A stretch of DNA of 64,000 bases from Labrenzia sp. CE80 (GCF_009650605.1 NZ_WAJT01000002.1:248001-312000), one strand, 5' to 3'. Positions 35,878-45,953 are shown, counted from the stretch's first letter. Program-made: numbers and translations. The notes: a model not told the origin generated them from the sequence alone.

Positions 35878-36612
35878 ATGACCGCGACGACCTTCCGTCC
35901 TGAAAAGGCAATGATTCTGGCTGCGGGAATCGGCAAGCGCATGCGTCCGATCACGGCGACAACGCCCAAGCCTCTGATCGAAGTGAACGGTCAGGCGCTG
36001 ATGGACCATGGCATGGACAAGCTTGTGCAGGCTGGCGTGAAGACCTGCGTGGTAAATGTTCATTATCTGGCGGACCTCGTGGAGGTACATGCGCGCCGGC
36101 GGACCGATCTCGACATCCTGATTTCGGATGAGAGGGATGAACTTCTGGAGACCGGCGGCGGCATCAAGAAGGCGCTTCCGTTTTTGGGTAATGCGCCGTT
36201 TTTCCAGCTGAACGCCGACACCTCCTACTGGATTGAAGGTGTGAAGCCCAATCTTGAGCATATGATTGACGGCTGGGACGACACCCGGATGGATGCGCTT
36301 CTGCTCATTGCCGAGACGGTCAAGGCCGTCGGCTATGGCGGTCGGGGTGACTTCGAACTCGGCAAGGATGGGTCACTCCAGCGCAGACAGGAGAGAGGCG
36401 TCACGCCTTTCGCCTATGCAGGGGCTGCCATTCTGCATCCGCGGCTCTTCGAGGGCGCTCCGGAAGGGTCTTTTTCGATGAACCGGCTGTTCGACAAAGC
36501 GATCGAGGGCGGTCGCCTCTTCGGGGTTCAGATGGAAGGCATCTGGCTTCACATCGGGACGCCGGAAGCGATCGGTGCGGCGGAATACGCCGTTCGCGAA
36601 AGCGCAGCCTGA
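35878..36612 (+). CDS. murU: N-acetylmuramate alpha-1-phosphate uridylyltransferase-like
   Basis: This is a 244-residue nucleotidyltransferase with MILAAGIGKRMRPITATTPKPLI at the start, FFQLNADTSYWIEG for the metal-binding Asp, and LHIGTPEAIGAAE at the end. It would convert MurNAc-1-phosphate and UTP to UDP-MurNAc, using the product of the AmgK-like kinase directly upstream. The ATG at 35878 begins at the conserved region; a start inside the previous gene is less likely. addB starts four bases after its stop. The substrate rests on context; other sugar-1-phosphates are possible. Confidence 0.85.
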   Translation: MTATTFRPEKAMILAAGIGKRMRPITATTPKPLIEVNGQALMDHGMDKLVQAGVKTCVVNVHYLADLVEVHARRRTDLDILISDERDELLETGGGIKKALPFLGNAPFFQLNADTSYWIEGVKPNLEHMIDGWDDTRMDALLLIAETVKAVGYGGRGDFELGKDGSLQRRQERGVTPFAYAGAAILHPRLFEGAPEGSFSMNRLFDKAIEGGRLFGVQMEGIWLHIGTPEAIGAAEYAVRESAA

Positions 36613-36615
36613 TCG

Positions 36616-39600
36616 ATGGAGGCGGCAGGGCGTCCTGGCAATATCTATACGGTTCCACCTTCGGTGCCGTTTCTCAAAACGCTGGCGCGCCACCTCGTAG
36701 ACGGAACCCTGTGCCCAGGGTTTCGCCCGCTCGATGATCCGCTGCTGCTGTCCACCGCGACTCTCTACCTTCCCACACGGCGCGCCGCCCGTCTTCTGCC
36801 GGACATCTTTCAGGAGCTCTTTGGCGGTCGTCCGGTCTTGCTGCCGACCATCCGCCCGGTTGGTGATGTCGACGAAGACGACCAGCTGCTGCGCTCGCAG
36901 ATCGATGCGGAGCCCTTGCCGCCGGCCATGCCGCTGCTGGAGCGGCATCTAGCCATGACCCGGCTGGTCATGGCCTGGAAAGCAGCTCTGCGTCATGAAG
37001 TCCTCAATCTTCATCGCGATGAGCCGCTAGGGGTCCCGGCGTCTGCTGCGGATGCCGCCTGGCTTGCGGGTGATCTGTTGACCCTCATGGATGAGATCGA
37101 GACGGAGGAAGCGGACTGGTCCGAGCTTGAAGGTCTCGTTCCGGCCAATCATGCGCGCTATTGGCAGATCACGCTGGATTTCCTCAAGATCGTTCAGCAG
37201 GCCTGGCCGGCGTATCTGGCAGAGCAGGGCAAGATCGATCCCAAGGAGCGGCGATCTCTTCTGATCCGCCGCGAGGCTGAACGCCTCGCTGCCCAGCCGC
37301 CCAAGGGGCCCGTGATCGTGGCCGGCACCACTGGGTCTGTTCCAGCCACGGCCGCTCTTTTGAAGGTGGTGGCGAACCTTGAACGGGGTGTCATCGTTCT
37401 TCCCGGACTAGATCTGGGGATGGATGAACGCTCCTGGATCGCGCTTGGTGGACGCGATGCCAAACCAGTCAAATCGGCTGCTGGACCCTGGAACGCGGCG
37501 CAGACGGTTCCCGGGCATCCGCAATACGGCCTGAAGCGCCTGCTAGAGGACCTGAAGATTGCGCGCGCTGATGTGCGGGAGCTCGAAGCAGCTTCCTCAA
37601 GTGCGCTGGCAGATCGCGAACGCATTGTTTCAGAAGCCCTGCGGCCCGCAGATACATCTGACGGCTGGATGGGCTTTCTGGAGACATTTGAACAGCCCCG
37701 GCGCGCCGAAGCACTTGAAGACGTGGGCCTGATTACGGCTGCGAACGAAGCCGAGGAGGCATTGGCCGTCGCGGTCGCCTTGCGTGAAGCACTGGAGCGC
37801 GGCGAAACAGCAGCGCTGGTGTCTCCGGATCGGCTGCTGGCGCGGCGTGTCGCCAACGAACTGGCGCGCTGGCATATCGAGGCCGATGACAGTGCCGGCC
37901 GGCCGCTGGATCAGACCCCGCCTGCGATCCTGGCAAGTCTCGCGGCAAGCCTTGCGCTTGATGGCTGTGATCCGATTGATCTTCTGTCACTGCTGAAACA
38001 CCCGCTGGCTCGCCTTGGTCTGAAGGTGAAAGACATTCGTGCGACGGCACGCGCGCTCGAGCGTGGCGTCCTTAGAGGCCCAAGGGCGCGTCAGGGCACG
38101 GGCGGACTTCGCGAGGCCATTCTGGCAAGCCGTGAAGCGGCCGAGGCTGGCCGGACGCCGCCACGGTGGAAGAAGGTTCATGACGCGGACTGGGATGCCA
38201 TTCTCGATCTGGTCGAGCGTCTGACGCACGCTCTGGAGCCGCTTGAGAAGCTTTCAGAGAGCACCGAGGAAGTGCCTGTCGCGGAGCTGGCCAGGGCACA
38301 TGCTGATGTGCTGCACCGGATTGGCGTTGATGAGAGCGGTTCCGATGCGGAGCTTTATTCTGGTGAGACCGGCGACGCGCTGGCGCTCTTTCTCACAGGG
38401 CTGCTGGAGGCGGATGCCAGCGGTTTTGCCGTGACGCCTGGTGAATGGCCTTCGGTGTTTGCCGCCTTGATGTCAGGTTCGTCCGTGCGGCGAAAGCTGC
38501 CGGGTGATCCGCGTATCCAGATCCTGGGCCCCATGGAAGCACGGCTGCAGTCGCCGGATCTGATCATTCTCGGCGGACTGAACGAGGGTGTCTGGCCTCA
38601 GCGGACCCGCAACGATCCCTGGCTCAACCGACCCATGAAGGCGGATCTGGGACTGGATCCGCCGGAACGCAGGATCGGTGCTGCCGCGCATGATTTTGCG
38701 CAGGGTCTTGGCGCCGGTCGTGTGCTTCTGTCGCGAACGGCGCGCGCTGATGGTGCGCCGACTGTGGCTTCCAGATGGCTGCAGCGGCTCCTGACTTTGG
38801 CCGGTCCGGATATCGCGGACGAGATGGGCAGCAGGGGCGACCACTATAGGACCTTGGCCGGTATGCTGGACCGCACAGAGGGAGCTGTGCGCTCTGTCAT
38901 CCGCCCCGAGCCAAAGCCACCGGTTCCGGCGCGGCCCAGGTCTCTGTCGATCACCGAAATCGAGCGCTTGGTGCGTGATCCCTATTCGATCTTTGCGCGT
39001 CATGTACTCGACTTGCAGCCTGTCGACCCTATCGGCGGTGTTCCAGGCGCTGCGGACAAGGGCAATATCATTCACGACGCACTGGCTGAGTTCCTGGAAG
39101 GCTGGAGCGGGCCCTATGACGATGCAGCCGTGGCGCAGCTGATCGAGGTTGGCGAGAAACACTTTGCGTCACTGGAAGCCTTTCCGGCAGTCCGCGCCCT
39201 GTGGTGGCCACGGTTCAAGCGCATCGCCCGAGGCTTTGTTGCGTTCGAGGCAGCGCGTGCGGAGAAGGTCGAGAAGCGTTTTCTGGAAATCTCCGGTGGC
39301 GTCGAGCTTGTCCTGCCCGGTCTCGAGTTCCGGCTAAAAGGGCGCGCCGACCGCATCGATCAGATGACAGACGGCACCATTTCGGTCATCGACTATAAGA
39401 CCGGTCAGGTGCCCTCGCTCAAGCAGGTTGAAGCGCTTCTAGCGCCGCAGATGCCGCTGGAAGCTGCAATGATCAAGCGCCTGGGCTTCCAGGACGTCCC
39501 GGCAACCTTGCCGGTCTCCGACCTTCTCTATGTTCAGCTGAAGGGTGGAAGCGAGCCCGTAATCCCGCAGCCGCGCAATCCGAAGGATACGGATCTGGAA

Positions 39601-39774
39601 GACCTTGCTGAGGACGCCTGGCAGCGCCTGGAACAGCTCATCGCCCACTATGGCGACGAAGATAACGGGTATCTCTCCCGCGCGCGCGTGATGATGGAGG
39701 GCCGTACGGACGGACCCTATGATCACCTTGCGCGCGTGCAGGAATGGTCTGTCGGCGGGGAGGGCGAGGAATGA
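36616..39774 (+). CDS. addB: double-strand break repair protein AddB
   Basis: This is a 1052-residue AddB subunit of the alphaproteobacterial type. The inactivated helicase-like N-terminal part (YLPTRRAARLLPDIF) is followed by a C-terminal RecB-family nuclease domain with GRADRIDQM and VIDYKTGQVPS, whose Asp and Lys form the active site. With AddA it resects double-strand ends up to a recombination hotspot for RecA loading. The stop overlaps the addA start (ATGA), so the subunits are translationally coupled. Confidence 0.93.
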   Translation: MEAAGRPGNIYTVPPSVPFLKTLARHLVDGTLCPGFRPLDDPLLLSTATLYLPTRRAARLLPDIFQELFGGRPVLLPTIRPVGDVDEDDQLLRSQIDAEPLPPAMPLLERHLAMTRLVMAWKAALRHEVLNLHRDEPLGVPASAADAAWLAGDLLTLMDEIETEEADWSELEGLVPANHARYWQITLDFLKIVQQAWPAYLAEQGKIDPKERRSLLIRREAERLAAQPPKGPVIVAGTTGSVPATAALLKVVANLERGVIVLPGLDLGMDERSWIALGGRDAKPVKSAAGPWNAAQTVPGHPQYGLKRLLEDLKIARADVRELEAASSSALADRERIVSEALRPADTSDGWMGFLETFEQPRRAEALEDVGLITAANEAEEALAVAVALREALERGETAALVSPDRLLARRVANELARWHIEADDSAGRPLDQTPPAILASLAASLALDGCDPIDLLSLLKHPLARLGLKVKDIRATARALERGVLRGPRARQGTGGLREAILASREAAEAGRTPPRWKKVHDADWDAILDLVERLTHALEPLEKLSESTEEVPVAELARAHADVLHRIGVDESGSDAELYSGETGDALALFLTGLLEADASGFAVTPGEWPSVFAALMSGSSVRRKLPGDPRIQILGPMEARLQSPDLIILGGLNEGVWPQRTRNDPWLNRPMKADLGLDPPERRIGAAAHDFAQGLGAGRVLLSRTARADGAPTVASRWLQRLLTLAGPDIADEMGSRGDHYRTLAGMLDRTEGAVRSVIRPEPKPPVPARPRSLSITEIERLVRDPYSIFARHVLDLQPVDPIGGVPGAADKGNIIHDALAEFLEGWSGPYDDAAVAQLIEVGEKHFASLEAFPAVRALWWPRFKRIARGFVAFEAARAEKVEKRFLEISGGVELVLPGLEFRLKGRADRIDQMTDGTISVIDYKTGQVPSLKQVEALLAPQMPLEAAMIKRLGFQDVPATLPVSDLLYVQLKGGSEPVIPQPRNPKDTDLEDLAEDAWQRLEQLIAHYGDEDNGYLSRARVMMEGRTDGPYDHLARVQEWSVGGEGEE

Positions 39775-42700
39775 GCTTTCAGATCCCTGAAGTCACCCGT
39801 CAGCGACAGGACCGCGCGTCGAGGCCGACCGCTTCCGCCTGGGTCAGCGCCAACGCGGGGTCCGGCAAGACCTTTGTCCTGTCGCGCCGGGTGGTGCGTC
39901 TGCTGCTCGACGGCACGGATCCTTCTCGCCTGCTGTGCCTGACCTTCACCAAGGCTGCTGCCGCTGAAATGGCGACCCGTGTTTACAAGATCCTCGGCGA
40001 TTGGGTGACCATGAGCGATGAAAAGCTCGCCGCAGAGATCGAGGGGATCGAGGGACGTTTGCCTGACAGGGCCAGGTTGGCACTGGCCAGACGGCTCTTC
40101 GCGCGCGCTTTGGAGACCCCGGGTGGTCTGAAGATCCAGACCATTCACGGTTTCTGCGAGGCGCTGCTGCATCAGTTTCCGCTTGAGGCGAATGTTGCTG
40201 GTCACTTCACCGTTCTGGACGACCGGATCGCGGGCGAATTGATGTCTGACGCGCGGGCGTCCGTGCTGCAGGAGGCTGAGAACGATCCAGACAGCGATTT
40301 CGGGCAGGCGCTGGCGATGTTGATTTCGCTCATGCCGGACGCCACGGCCGAAAAAGCACTCGATGAGTTGATCCGCAACCGTGACGCATTTCGCCGTTGG
40401 ATCGACGACGAGGGCAGCCTTGATGCAGCGCTCGCAAACCTGGCCGCCGATTTGGGAGTGCCGGTTGGCGAAAGCCTGTCTGACCTGGACGAAAGGTTTC
40501 GCGCCGACTGCCTGATCGATGAAAACGCGACCAAGTCCTATGCCGAAGCACTTTCCAGCGGTACGAAAACCGACGTGAGCCGTGCAAATGATCTGATCGC
40601 AGCCTGGTCGATGCGAGATGCGGTCGCCTTCAAGGACGCCTGGCTCCCGGTCTTCCTGACGGCAAAGCTGGAAGCGCGTAAATCTCTCGCGACCAAGAAG
40701 ATCGCGGAAGCGTTCCCCATTGTGGTCGAGCAGTTGGAGGCCGAACAGGCACGTTTGCTGGCGCTTCTGGAACAGCGCGCATCCTTTGTGACCTTTGAAG
40801 GCACGCGTGCGTTGCTGCGCCTCGCTTACGCGGTCATCGAGCGCTATGAGAAAGCAAAGGCACGCAAAGGCTTTCTGGATTTCGAAGATCTGGTTGTGCG
40901 AACCGCCAATCTTTTGTCGAGATCTGATGCCGCGCAGTGGGTCCAGTACAAGCTGGATCAGGGCCTGGATCATATCCTCGTCGATGAGGCCCAGGATACC
41001 AGCCCGCGCCAATGGGAAGTGGTACGCTCGCTGGCGGAAGAGTTTTTCTCTGGTGAGGGCGCACGTGGTCAGGTCCGGACCATTTTTGCTGTGGGCGACG
41101 AAAAACAATCGATCTATTCCTTCCAGGGCGCGGTGCCTGCCTATTTCGATGAGATGCGTAGAACCTTCGAAAAGCGATCCGCCGAAGCTGAACGCGAATT
41201 TCATTCGGTCGATCTTCAGCTGTCGTTCCGCTCAACGCCGGATGTCCTTGGCGCGGTGGACAAGGTCTTCGCCACGGGCGATGCCCACAAGGGGCTCTCG
41301 CGGGAACTCAAAGCCCCTGTTCATGAAGCCATTCGCCGCGATCCCGGCATCGTCGATCTTTGGCCGCTTGAACAGGAAGCCGAGGTTGAAGAGCCTGAAG
41401 ACTGGCGCATACCCCTCGACCGGGTCGGTTCCGGCAGCCCGATGCTGCGGGTCGCGCGCCGCATCGCCGAAACCATCGCGGCGTGGATGCGTGACGGAAC
41501 GGCGGGCCCCGGCGATGTGCTTGTCCTTGTGCGCAAACGCGGCCCCTTCGTTGAAGCCCTGAACCGGGAAATGAAATCCCTTGGCGTTCCGGCTGCCGGC
41601 AGTGACCGCCTCATTCTGACCGATCATATCGCGGTCAAGGATCTCGCAGCGCTTGGACGGTTCATGTTGCTGCCCGAGGATGATCTTTCCCTGGCCTGCG
41701 TATTGAAAAGCCCGCTGATCGATCTGGACGACGATGACCTGATCAGGCTTGTCGACCGTGAAAGGTTGGAGCGCCCGCGCGACGGCACGCTTTGGCAGTC
41801 TCTGGTGAAGAAGTCGGACACGAACCCGAAATGGAAACGGGCGCGGGAGCAGCTCGAGCTTTGGCGCTCCCGAGCTGACTTCATGCCGCCCTATGAATTC
41901 TACGCCAGAATGCTTGCCGGAGATGGCGGGCGCCAGCGATTCCGCAGCCGGTTGGGTGTCGAGGTTGACGACGTTCTCGACGAGTTCCTCGCCCTGACGA
42001 TGACCTACGAACAAGCCGGAACACCTGGCCTTGAAGGGTTTCTGGCCTGGATGGCGGCGGCCCCCACTGAGATCAAGCGGGAACTGACCAACGCTAAGGG
42101 CATGGTCCGCATCATGACCGTCCATGGATCCAAGGGGCTCGAGGCGAAGATCGTCATTCTGGTTGATCCGGGCGGGGCTCCGGTCAGCGCCATTCACGAT
42201 CCGTCTTTCCTTCCGCGTGCGCGGCAAAGCAACCCCCTGCTGCCTCCGGCTTTGGTCTGGCTACCGACCAGGAACGATCGCACACCCTGGCATGGTGAGG
42301 CGATCGATGGTCTCAGGGAAGGGCAGGAGGAAGAATATCGCCGACTGCTCTATGTGGCTTTGACCCGTGCCGAGGATCGGCTGATCGTCTGTGGTTGGGA
42401 ACCCAAGCGCGGCGCTCATGAAGCCTGCTGGTACAATCTGGTGTCTGCGGCCCTCAAGCCCGGAGCGCGGGAACTGACCGATGAAACGGGGGCCGTTGTT
42501 GCCTGGCGTTGGCAGAAATCAAATGCGGCGGAAGCAAGCGCTCAGGCGCCAACCGCCTGCTCTGGCCAGACTGAAGTTCAGGCAGCCTCGGCTCCCGTGA
42601 TGCCGGACTGGTTGAACCAACGCGCTTCGGCCTATGTGCGCAAGCGACGCATGCAGCCCTCCAAAGCCTTCGAGGAGATGGAGGCTAAGGACGGCGTGGC

Positions 42701-43286
42701 GCAGGTTCCCGGTTCTTCCCGGCTGGAGGCACGGCGTCAGCCGGCGGCGTGGCCCCTGGAACGCGGGCGCCTGGTTCACAGGCTTCTCGAAGTTCTGCCT
42801 GATTTGCCAGCCGCTGAACGCGAGGGGGCCGCCGAGCGGTTCGTCGCTCAATCCCTTGTGGCTGAATGTCAGCACTACAAGGAGGCACTCCTCGAAGACG
42901 TTTATGCGATCCTCAACGGCGCCGAGTTTGCCCCCTTGTTTGGAGTCAACGCGCGCGCGGAGGTGTCTGTTGTCGGCTCTCTGACGGCTGTCGACGGCAT
43001 GGAGGTCGCGGTGTCAGGACAGATCGACAGGCTTGTGGTGGAGCCCGACAGGGTTCTGATCGTCGACTACAAGACCAATCTCATGCCTCCCGAATCCTCT
43101 GCTGCCGTCCCCCTGGAGTACTTGGCCCAGCTCAGCGTATATCGCGGGTTGTTGCTGAGCATCTATCCGGGCAGGAAGATCGAGGCTGCGCTGCTCTGGA
43201 CCGCTACACCGTCCATGATGTTGATTCCGGAAGCGCTTCTGGACGACACGTTAAAGGGGCTTGCGAGCGAGGTGGGCAGCGCTTGA
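39771..43286 (+). CDS. addA: double-strand break repair helicase AddA
   Basis: This is a 1171-residue UvrD-like helicase-nuclease. Walker A reads ANAGSGKTFVL (about 30-40). LCLTFTKAAAAEMA, ILVDEAQDTSPRQWEVV and GDEKQSIYSFQGA are the Ia, II and III motifs, and MTVHGSKGLEA and LLYVALTRAEDRL are the later ones. The C-terminal nuclease domain has SGQIDRLVV and VLIVDYKTN. It is the ATP-driven motor of the AddAB end-resection complex. The ATG at 39771 has GAGGA immediately upstream. Confidence 0.95.
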   Translation: MSFQIPEVTRQRQDRASRPTASAWVSANAGSGKTFVLSRRVVRLLLDGTDPSRLLCLTFTKAAAAEMATRVYKILGDWVTMSDEKLAAEIEGIEGRLPDRARLALARRLFARALETPGGLKIQTIHGFCEALLHQFPLEANVAGHFTVLDDRIAGELMSDARASVLQEAENDPDSDFGQALAMLISLMPDATAEKALDELIRNRDAFRRWIDDEGSLDAALANLAADLGVPVGESLSDLDERFRADCLIDENATKSYAEALSSGTKTDVSRANDLIAAWSMRDAVAFKDAWLPVFLTAKLEARKSLATKKIAEAFPIVVEQLEAEQARLLALLEQRASFVTFEGTRALLRLAYAVIERYEKAKARKGFLDFEDLVVRTANLLSRSDAAQWVQYKLDQGLDHILVDEAQDTSPRQWEVVRSLAEEFFSGEGARGQVRTIFAVGDEKQSIYSFQGAVPAYFDEMRRTFEKRSAEAEREFHSVDLQLSFRSTPDVLGAVDKVFATGDAHKGLSRELKAPVHEAIRRDPGIVDLWPLEQEAEVEEPEDWRIPLDRVGSGSPMLRVARRIAETIAAWMRDGTAGPGDVLVLVRKRGPFVEALNREMKSLGVPAAGSDRLILTDHIAVKDLAALGRFMLLPEDDLSLACVLKSPLIDLDDDDLIRLVDRERLERPRDGTLWQSLVKKSDTNPKWKRAREQLELWRSRADFMPPYEFYARMLAGDGGRQRFRSRLGVEVDDVLDEFLALTMTYEQAGTPGLEGFLAWMAAAPTEIKRELTNAKGMVRIMTVHGSKGLEAKIVILVDPGGAPVSAIHDPSFLPRARQSNPLLPPALVWLPTRNDRTPWHGEAIDGLREGQEEEYRRLLYVALTRAEDRLIVCGWEPKRGAHEACWYNLVSAALKPGARELTDETGAVVAWRWQKSNAAEASAQAPTACSGQTEVQAASAPVMPDWLNQRASAYVRKRRMQPSKAFEEMEAKDGVAQVPGSSRLEARRQPAAWPLERGRLVHRLLEVLPDLPAAEREGAAERFVAQSLVAECQHYKEALLEDVYAILNGAEFAPLFGVNARAEVSVVGSLTAVDGMEVAVSGQIDRLVVEPDRVLIVDYKTNLMPPESSAAVPLEYLAQLSVYRGLLLSIYPGRKIEAALLWTATPSMMLIPEALLDDTLKGLASEVGSA

Positions 43287-43380
43287 CGGACGGGGGTTCG
43301 CTACCTACGTTCGGTCCAACGCGTCACGGTGCTTTTGTGGATTCTGTCTGCACCGGACTGAACTATGAAAGAGATATAAC

Positions 43381-43701
43381 ATGGCTACCAACACGATCAC
43401 CGATGCCAGCTTTGAAAACGATGTGCTGAACTCTTCCGAGCCGGTCGTTGTGGACTTTTGGGCGGAATGGTGCGGCCCTTGTAAGATGATCGCACCGGCG
43501 CTTGAGGAAATCTCCGAAGAGATGGCAGGTCAGGTGAAAATCACCAAGATCAACATCGATGAGAACCAGGACGCAGCCATGAAGTATGGCGTTCGCTCCA
43601 TCCCGATGCTGATCCTCTTCAAGGACGGTGAGCCGATGGCAACCCAAGTGGGCGCCGCTCCAAAGGGCAAGCTTGCCGACTGGATCAAGAGCGCACTCTG
43701 A
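43381..43701 (+). CDS. trxA: thioredoxin
   Basis: This is a 106-residue thioredoxin with the active site WCGPCK (Cys31, Cys34), the buried Asp25 region VVVDFWAEW and the cis-proline loop SIPMLILF. It reduces protein disulfides in the cytoplasm with thioredoxin reductase. It lies 94 bases after addA, as in other alphaproteobacteria, and may be partly co-transcribed with it. Confidence 0.96.
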   Translation: MATNTITDASFENDVLNSSEPVVVDFWAEWCGPCKMIAPALEEISEEMAGQVKITKINIDENQDAAMKYGVRSIPMLILFKDGEPMATQVGAAPKGKLADWIKSAL

Positions 43702-43836
43702 TCTTCGACGAAATACAGGTCGGTTCTGTCTGAAAACGTCAGAACTGGCCTGCAAAAACTTGACGGTTCGGAGCGGGTGTGCTGAGAGCATGTCCGCCCG
43801 AATTTTATGTGAAACCAGCATTCCAACGGACCAAAA

Positions 43837-44478
43837 ATGAGCGACGAGAACAAGACCCCTGCCGATCAGGAGCCTGAGCTTGCAACGGACGCTGGCAAAC
43901 CCGCAGCTGAAGCAGACACAGCTGCCTCCGACGAGATGGCAGTTGATCCGGTTGAAGCCTTGATGGCTGAAAACGCAGAGCTCAAGGACCGGGCGCTGCG
44001 GACCATGGCTGAAATGGAAAACCTGCGCCGCCGCACCGAGAAGGAAATCAAGGATGCGCGTCAGTATGCTGTAACCGGCTTTGCACGCGACCTTCTCTCC
44101 GTTTCCGACAACCTGCGCCGCGCGCTGGACTCTCTTCCTGAGGAAGCGCGCCAGTCCGCAGACGCCGGTCTTGCTGCCCTGATCGAGGGCGTCGAGATGA
44201 CCGAGCGGGATCTTCTGAACCAGCTTGATAAAAATGGCGTCAAGAAGCTTGAGCCGGAAGGTCAGAAGTTTGACCCGAACTTCCATCAGGCGATGTTCGA
44301 GGTTCCGAACACGGAAGTCCCGAACAACACCGTGGTCCAGGTCGTTCAGGCCGGATACCAGATCGGTGAGCGGGTATTACGTCCTGCCATGGTTGGTGTT
44401 TCCAAAGGCGGGCCGAAAGAAGCCCCGGTCGCTGATGCGGGTGCGGAAGCCGGTCAGACGGTCGACAAAAGCGCCTGA
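43837..44478 (+). CDS. grpE: nucleotide exchange factor GrpE
   Basis: This is a 213-residue DnaK cochaperone. An acidic, disordered N-terminus leads into a long coiled coil (about 45-95, RTMAEMENLRRRTEKE) and a C-terminal beta-wing (FDPNFHQAMFEVPN, GYQIGERVLRPAMVGVSKG). It releases ADP from DnaK. An Ala/Asp-rich tail follows. I found no convincing heat-shock promoter in the 135-base upstream spacer. Confidence 0.96.
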   Translation: MSDENKTPADQEPELATDAGKPAAEADTAASDEMAVDPVEALMAENAELKDRALRTMAEMENLRRRTEKEIKDARQYAVTGFARDLLSVSDNLRRALDSLPEEARQSADAGLAALIEGVEMTERDLLNQLDKNGVKKLEPEGQKFDPNFHQAMFEVPNTEVPNNTVVQVVQAGYQIGERVLRPAMVGVSKGGPKEAPVADAGAEAGQTVDKSA

Positions 44479-44503
44479 CGCCATAAGTCATTACGAGTGC
44501 CGG

Positions 44504-44538
44504 AAGCCGCTCCTCGCACGTCGAGGGGCGGCTTTTTC
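44504..44538 (+). terminator. terminator of grpE
   Basis: AAGCCGCTCCTCG pairs with CGAGGGGCGGCTT (one G-U) and is followed by TTTCTT, 26 bases past the stop. Confidence 0.87.
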
Positions 44539-44553
44539 TTAAAGGGGATGACC

Positions 44554-45168
44554 ATGCTGTTGCAGCTTCTCGATTATCTGGGCGTAGGCGTTTTCGCCGT
44601 TGCCGGCAGCATCGTCGCATCGAGAAAGGGCCTCGACTTTATCGCGTTCCTGTTTTTCGCCACGCTCACTGGTATCGGCGGAGGGACGCTGAGAGACCTC
44701 TTGCTCGGCGTGCCTGTGTTTTGGATCAAGTCGGACGGCTATCTCATGGTCTGCCTTGCTGTCAGCGTCCTGATGTGGTTTTTCGCCCATATCGTCGAAG
44801 GTTTCAGAAAGCCCCTGCGCTGGGCGGATGCTATCGGCACGGCTGCCTACTCGGTGATGGGGGCTGCAAAGGCGCTCAGCATCGGCGATACGGCTTTTGT
44901 AGCCGTGGCGATGGGTGTCGCAACGGCGACCTTTGGCGGCGTCCTGCGTGACGTCGTTGCCGGCGAACCCTCGGCCATCGTCAAACAGGAGGTCTACGTC
45001 AGTGCAGCCTTCGCTGGCGCGGGCAGCTATGTCGTATTGAATTATCTTGGCCTGGGAAATTGGTATGCGGCAGGCATCGCCGCGCTGCTCGCACTTTGCC
45101 TGAGAGGCGGTGCGATCGAATTTGGCTGGTCGCTGCCGAGCTACTCGAAGTCCACGAAAGGGTCGTAA
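44554..45168 (+). CDS. TRIC-family (UPF0126/YadS-like) membrane protein
   Basis: This is a 204-residue inner-membrane protein with two repeats of three helices. Each repeat carries the glycine-rich loop of the family: FATLTGIGGGTLRDLLLG in the first and TATFGGVLRDVVAGE in the second. Bacterial homologues form trimeric cation channels, but their role in the cell is unclear. The ATG at 44554 is placed seven bases after AGGGG; the ATG two codons earlier is too close to it. It stands alone after the grpE terminator. Confidence 0.85.
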   Translation: MLLQLLDYLGVGVFAVAGSIVASRKGLDFIAFLFFATLTGIGGGTLRDLLLGVPVFWIKSDGYLMVCLAVSVLMWFFAHIVEGFRKPLRWADAIGTAAYSVMGAAKALSIGDTAFVAVAMGVATATFGGVLRDVVAGEPSAIVKQEVYVSAAFAGAGSYVVLNYLGLGNWYAAGIAALLALCLRGGAIEFGWSLPSYSKSTKGS

Positions 45169-45182
45169 CCCCGCTGCCAAGA

Positions 45183-45539
45183 TCAGGCGGCGTTGCGGCC
45201 GCTCGGTCCTGGGAGCCCTGGCTTCGTTTCGACCTGTTCCTTGAACTCGCGCAACTCATCCGCTTCCCGGTGCCACTTGTTGGCTTCCCGTCGCTTCACG
45301 CGCGCTTCCTTGCGCCACCTTCCCTGCTTGGCCCAAGCTCCTATGCCACCAAGGACAATCCCGAGCCCGAGGCTTGCGAAAACGACCCAGAACAACGGAA
45401 TGTCGGGGATCGTGAATCTCGGATCCTGCGGATCGAACGGATTGAGCGAGAGTGAGACTGGATGCCGGTTGGCAACCGACAGGGGAACCAGAATGATCGC
45501 AACTGCGATGAGGATCGCATATTTGATGAAACGGGTCAC
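45183..45539 (-). CDS. LapA-domain (DUF1049) membrane protein
   Basis: This is a 118-residue protein with two N-terminal membrane helices (residues 5-23 and about 48-69) and a basic, coiled-coil cytoplasmic tail (RWRKEARVKRREANKWHREADELREF). This is the shape of lipopolysaccharide assembly protein A and related DUF1049 proteins. It starts at GTG with GGGAG upstream. Its place downstream of ihfB is the usual alphaproteobacterial order. A role in envelope homeostasis is inferred. Confidence 0.78.
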   Translation of the reverse strand: MTRFIKYAILIAVAIILVPLSVANRHPVSLSLNPFDPQDPRFTIPDIPLFWVVFASLGLGIVLGGIGAWAKQGRWRKEARVKRREANKWHREADELREFKEQVETKPGLPGPSGRNAA

Positions 45540-45653
45540 ATGTGTCTCCCAAGGAGTGGCCTGAAGCTCTTCGCACGGTCTGACATGAACGCCAGCCGCG
45601 CTGTTCCGACAACGACAGGAAAATTTCGAAGTCTTCCGAACCTTGTTTAGACC

Positions 45654-45953
45654 CTAGTCGTCCCCGTGGTCTACTCCGTCATTCAGTCGCACACGCATTT
45701 CCTTGCCGGTCTTGAAGAAGGGAACAAATTTTTCTTCGACTTCAACCTTCTGGCCGGTCCGTGGATTGCGACCGACACGTGCAGGGCGGTTCTTAACCGA
45801 AAAAGCGCCAAAGCCTCTCAGCTCAACGCGATCACCGCGCATAAGTGCTTCCGTTATTTCATCCAGTATCGCGTTGACGATGTTCTCGACATCGCGCTGG
45901 TATAGATGCGGATTTTGCTCGGCAATATGTTGAACCAATTCCGACTTAATCAT
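45654..45953 (-). CDS. ihfB: integration host factor subunit beta
   Basis: This is a 99-residue DNA-bending protein with MIKSELVQHIAEQNPHLYQRDVE, VELRGFGAFSVKNRPARVGRNPRTG (the DNA-binding arm with the intercalating proline) and VPFFKTGKEMR. It pairs with IhfA. The ATG at 45953 gives the family length. Its start overlaps the sppA stop (ATGA). Confidence 0.94.
   Translation of the reverse strand: MIKSELVQHIAEQNPHLYQRDVENIVNAILDEITEALMRGDRVELRGFGAFSVKNRPARVGRNPRTGQKVEVEEKFVPFFKTGKEMRVRLNDGVDHGDD

Noticed and set aside
43702..43836. Heat-shock promoter before grpE
   Set aside because: A CTTGAC is present near 43767 but no matching -10 lies at the right distance.
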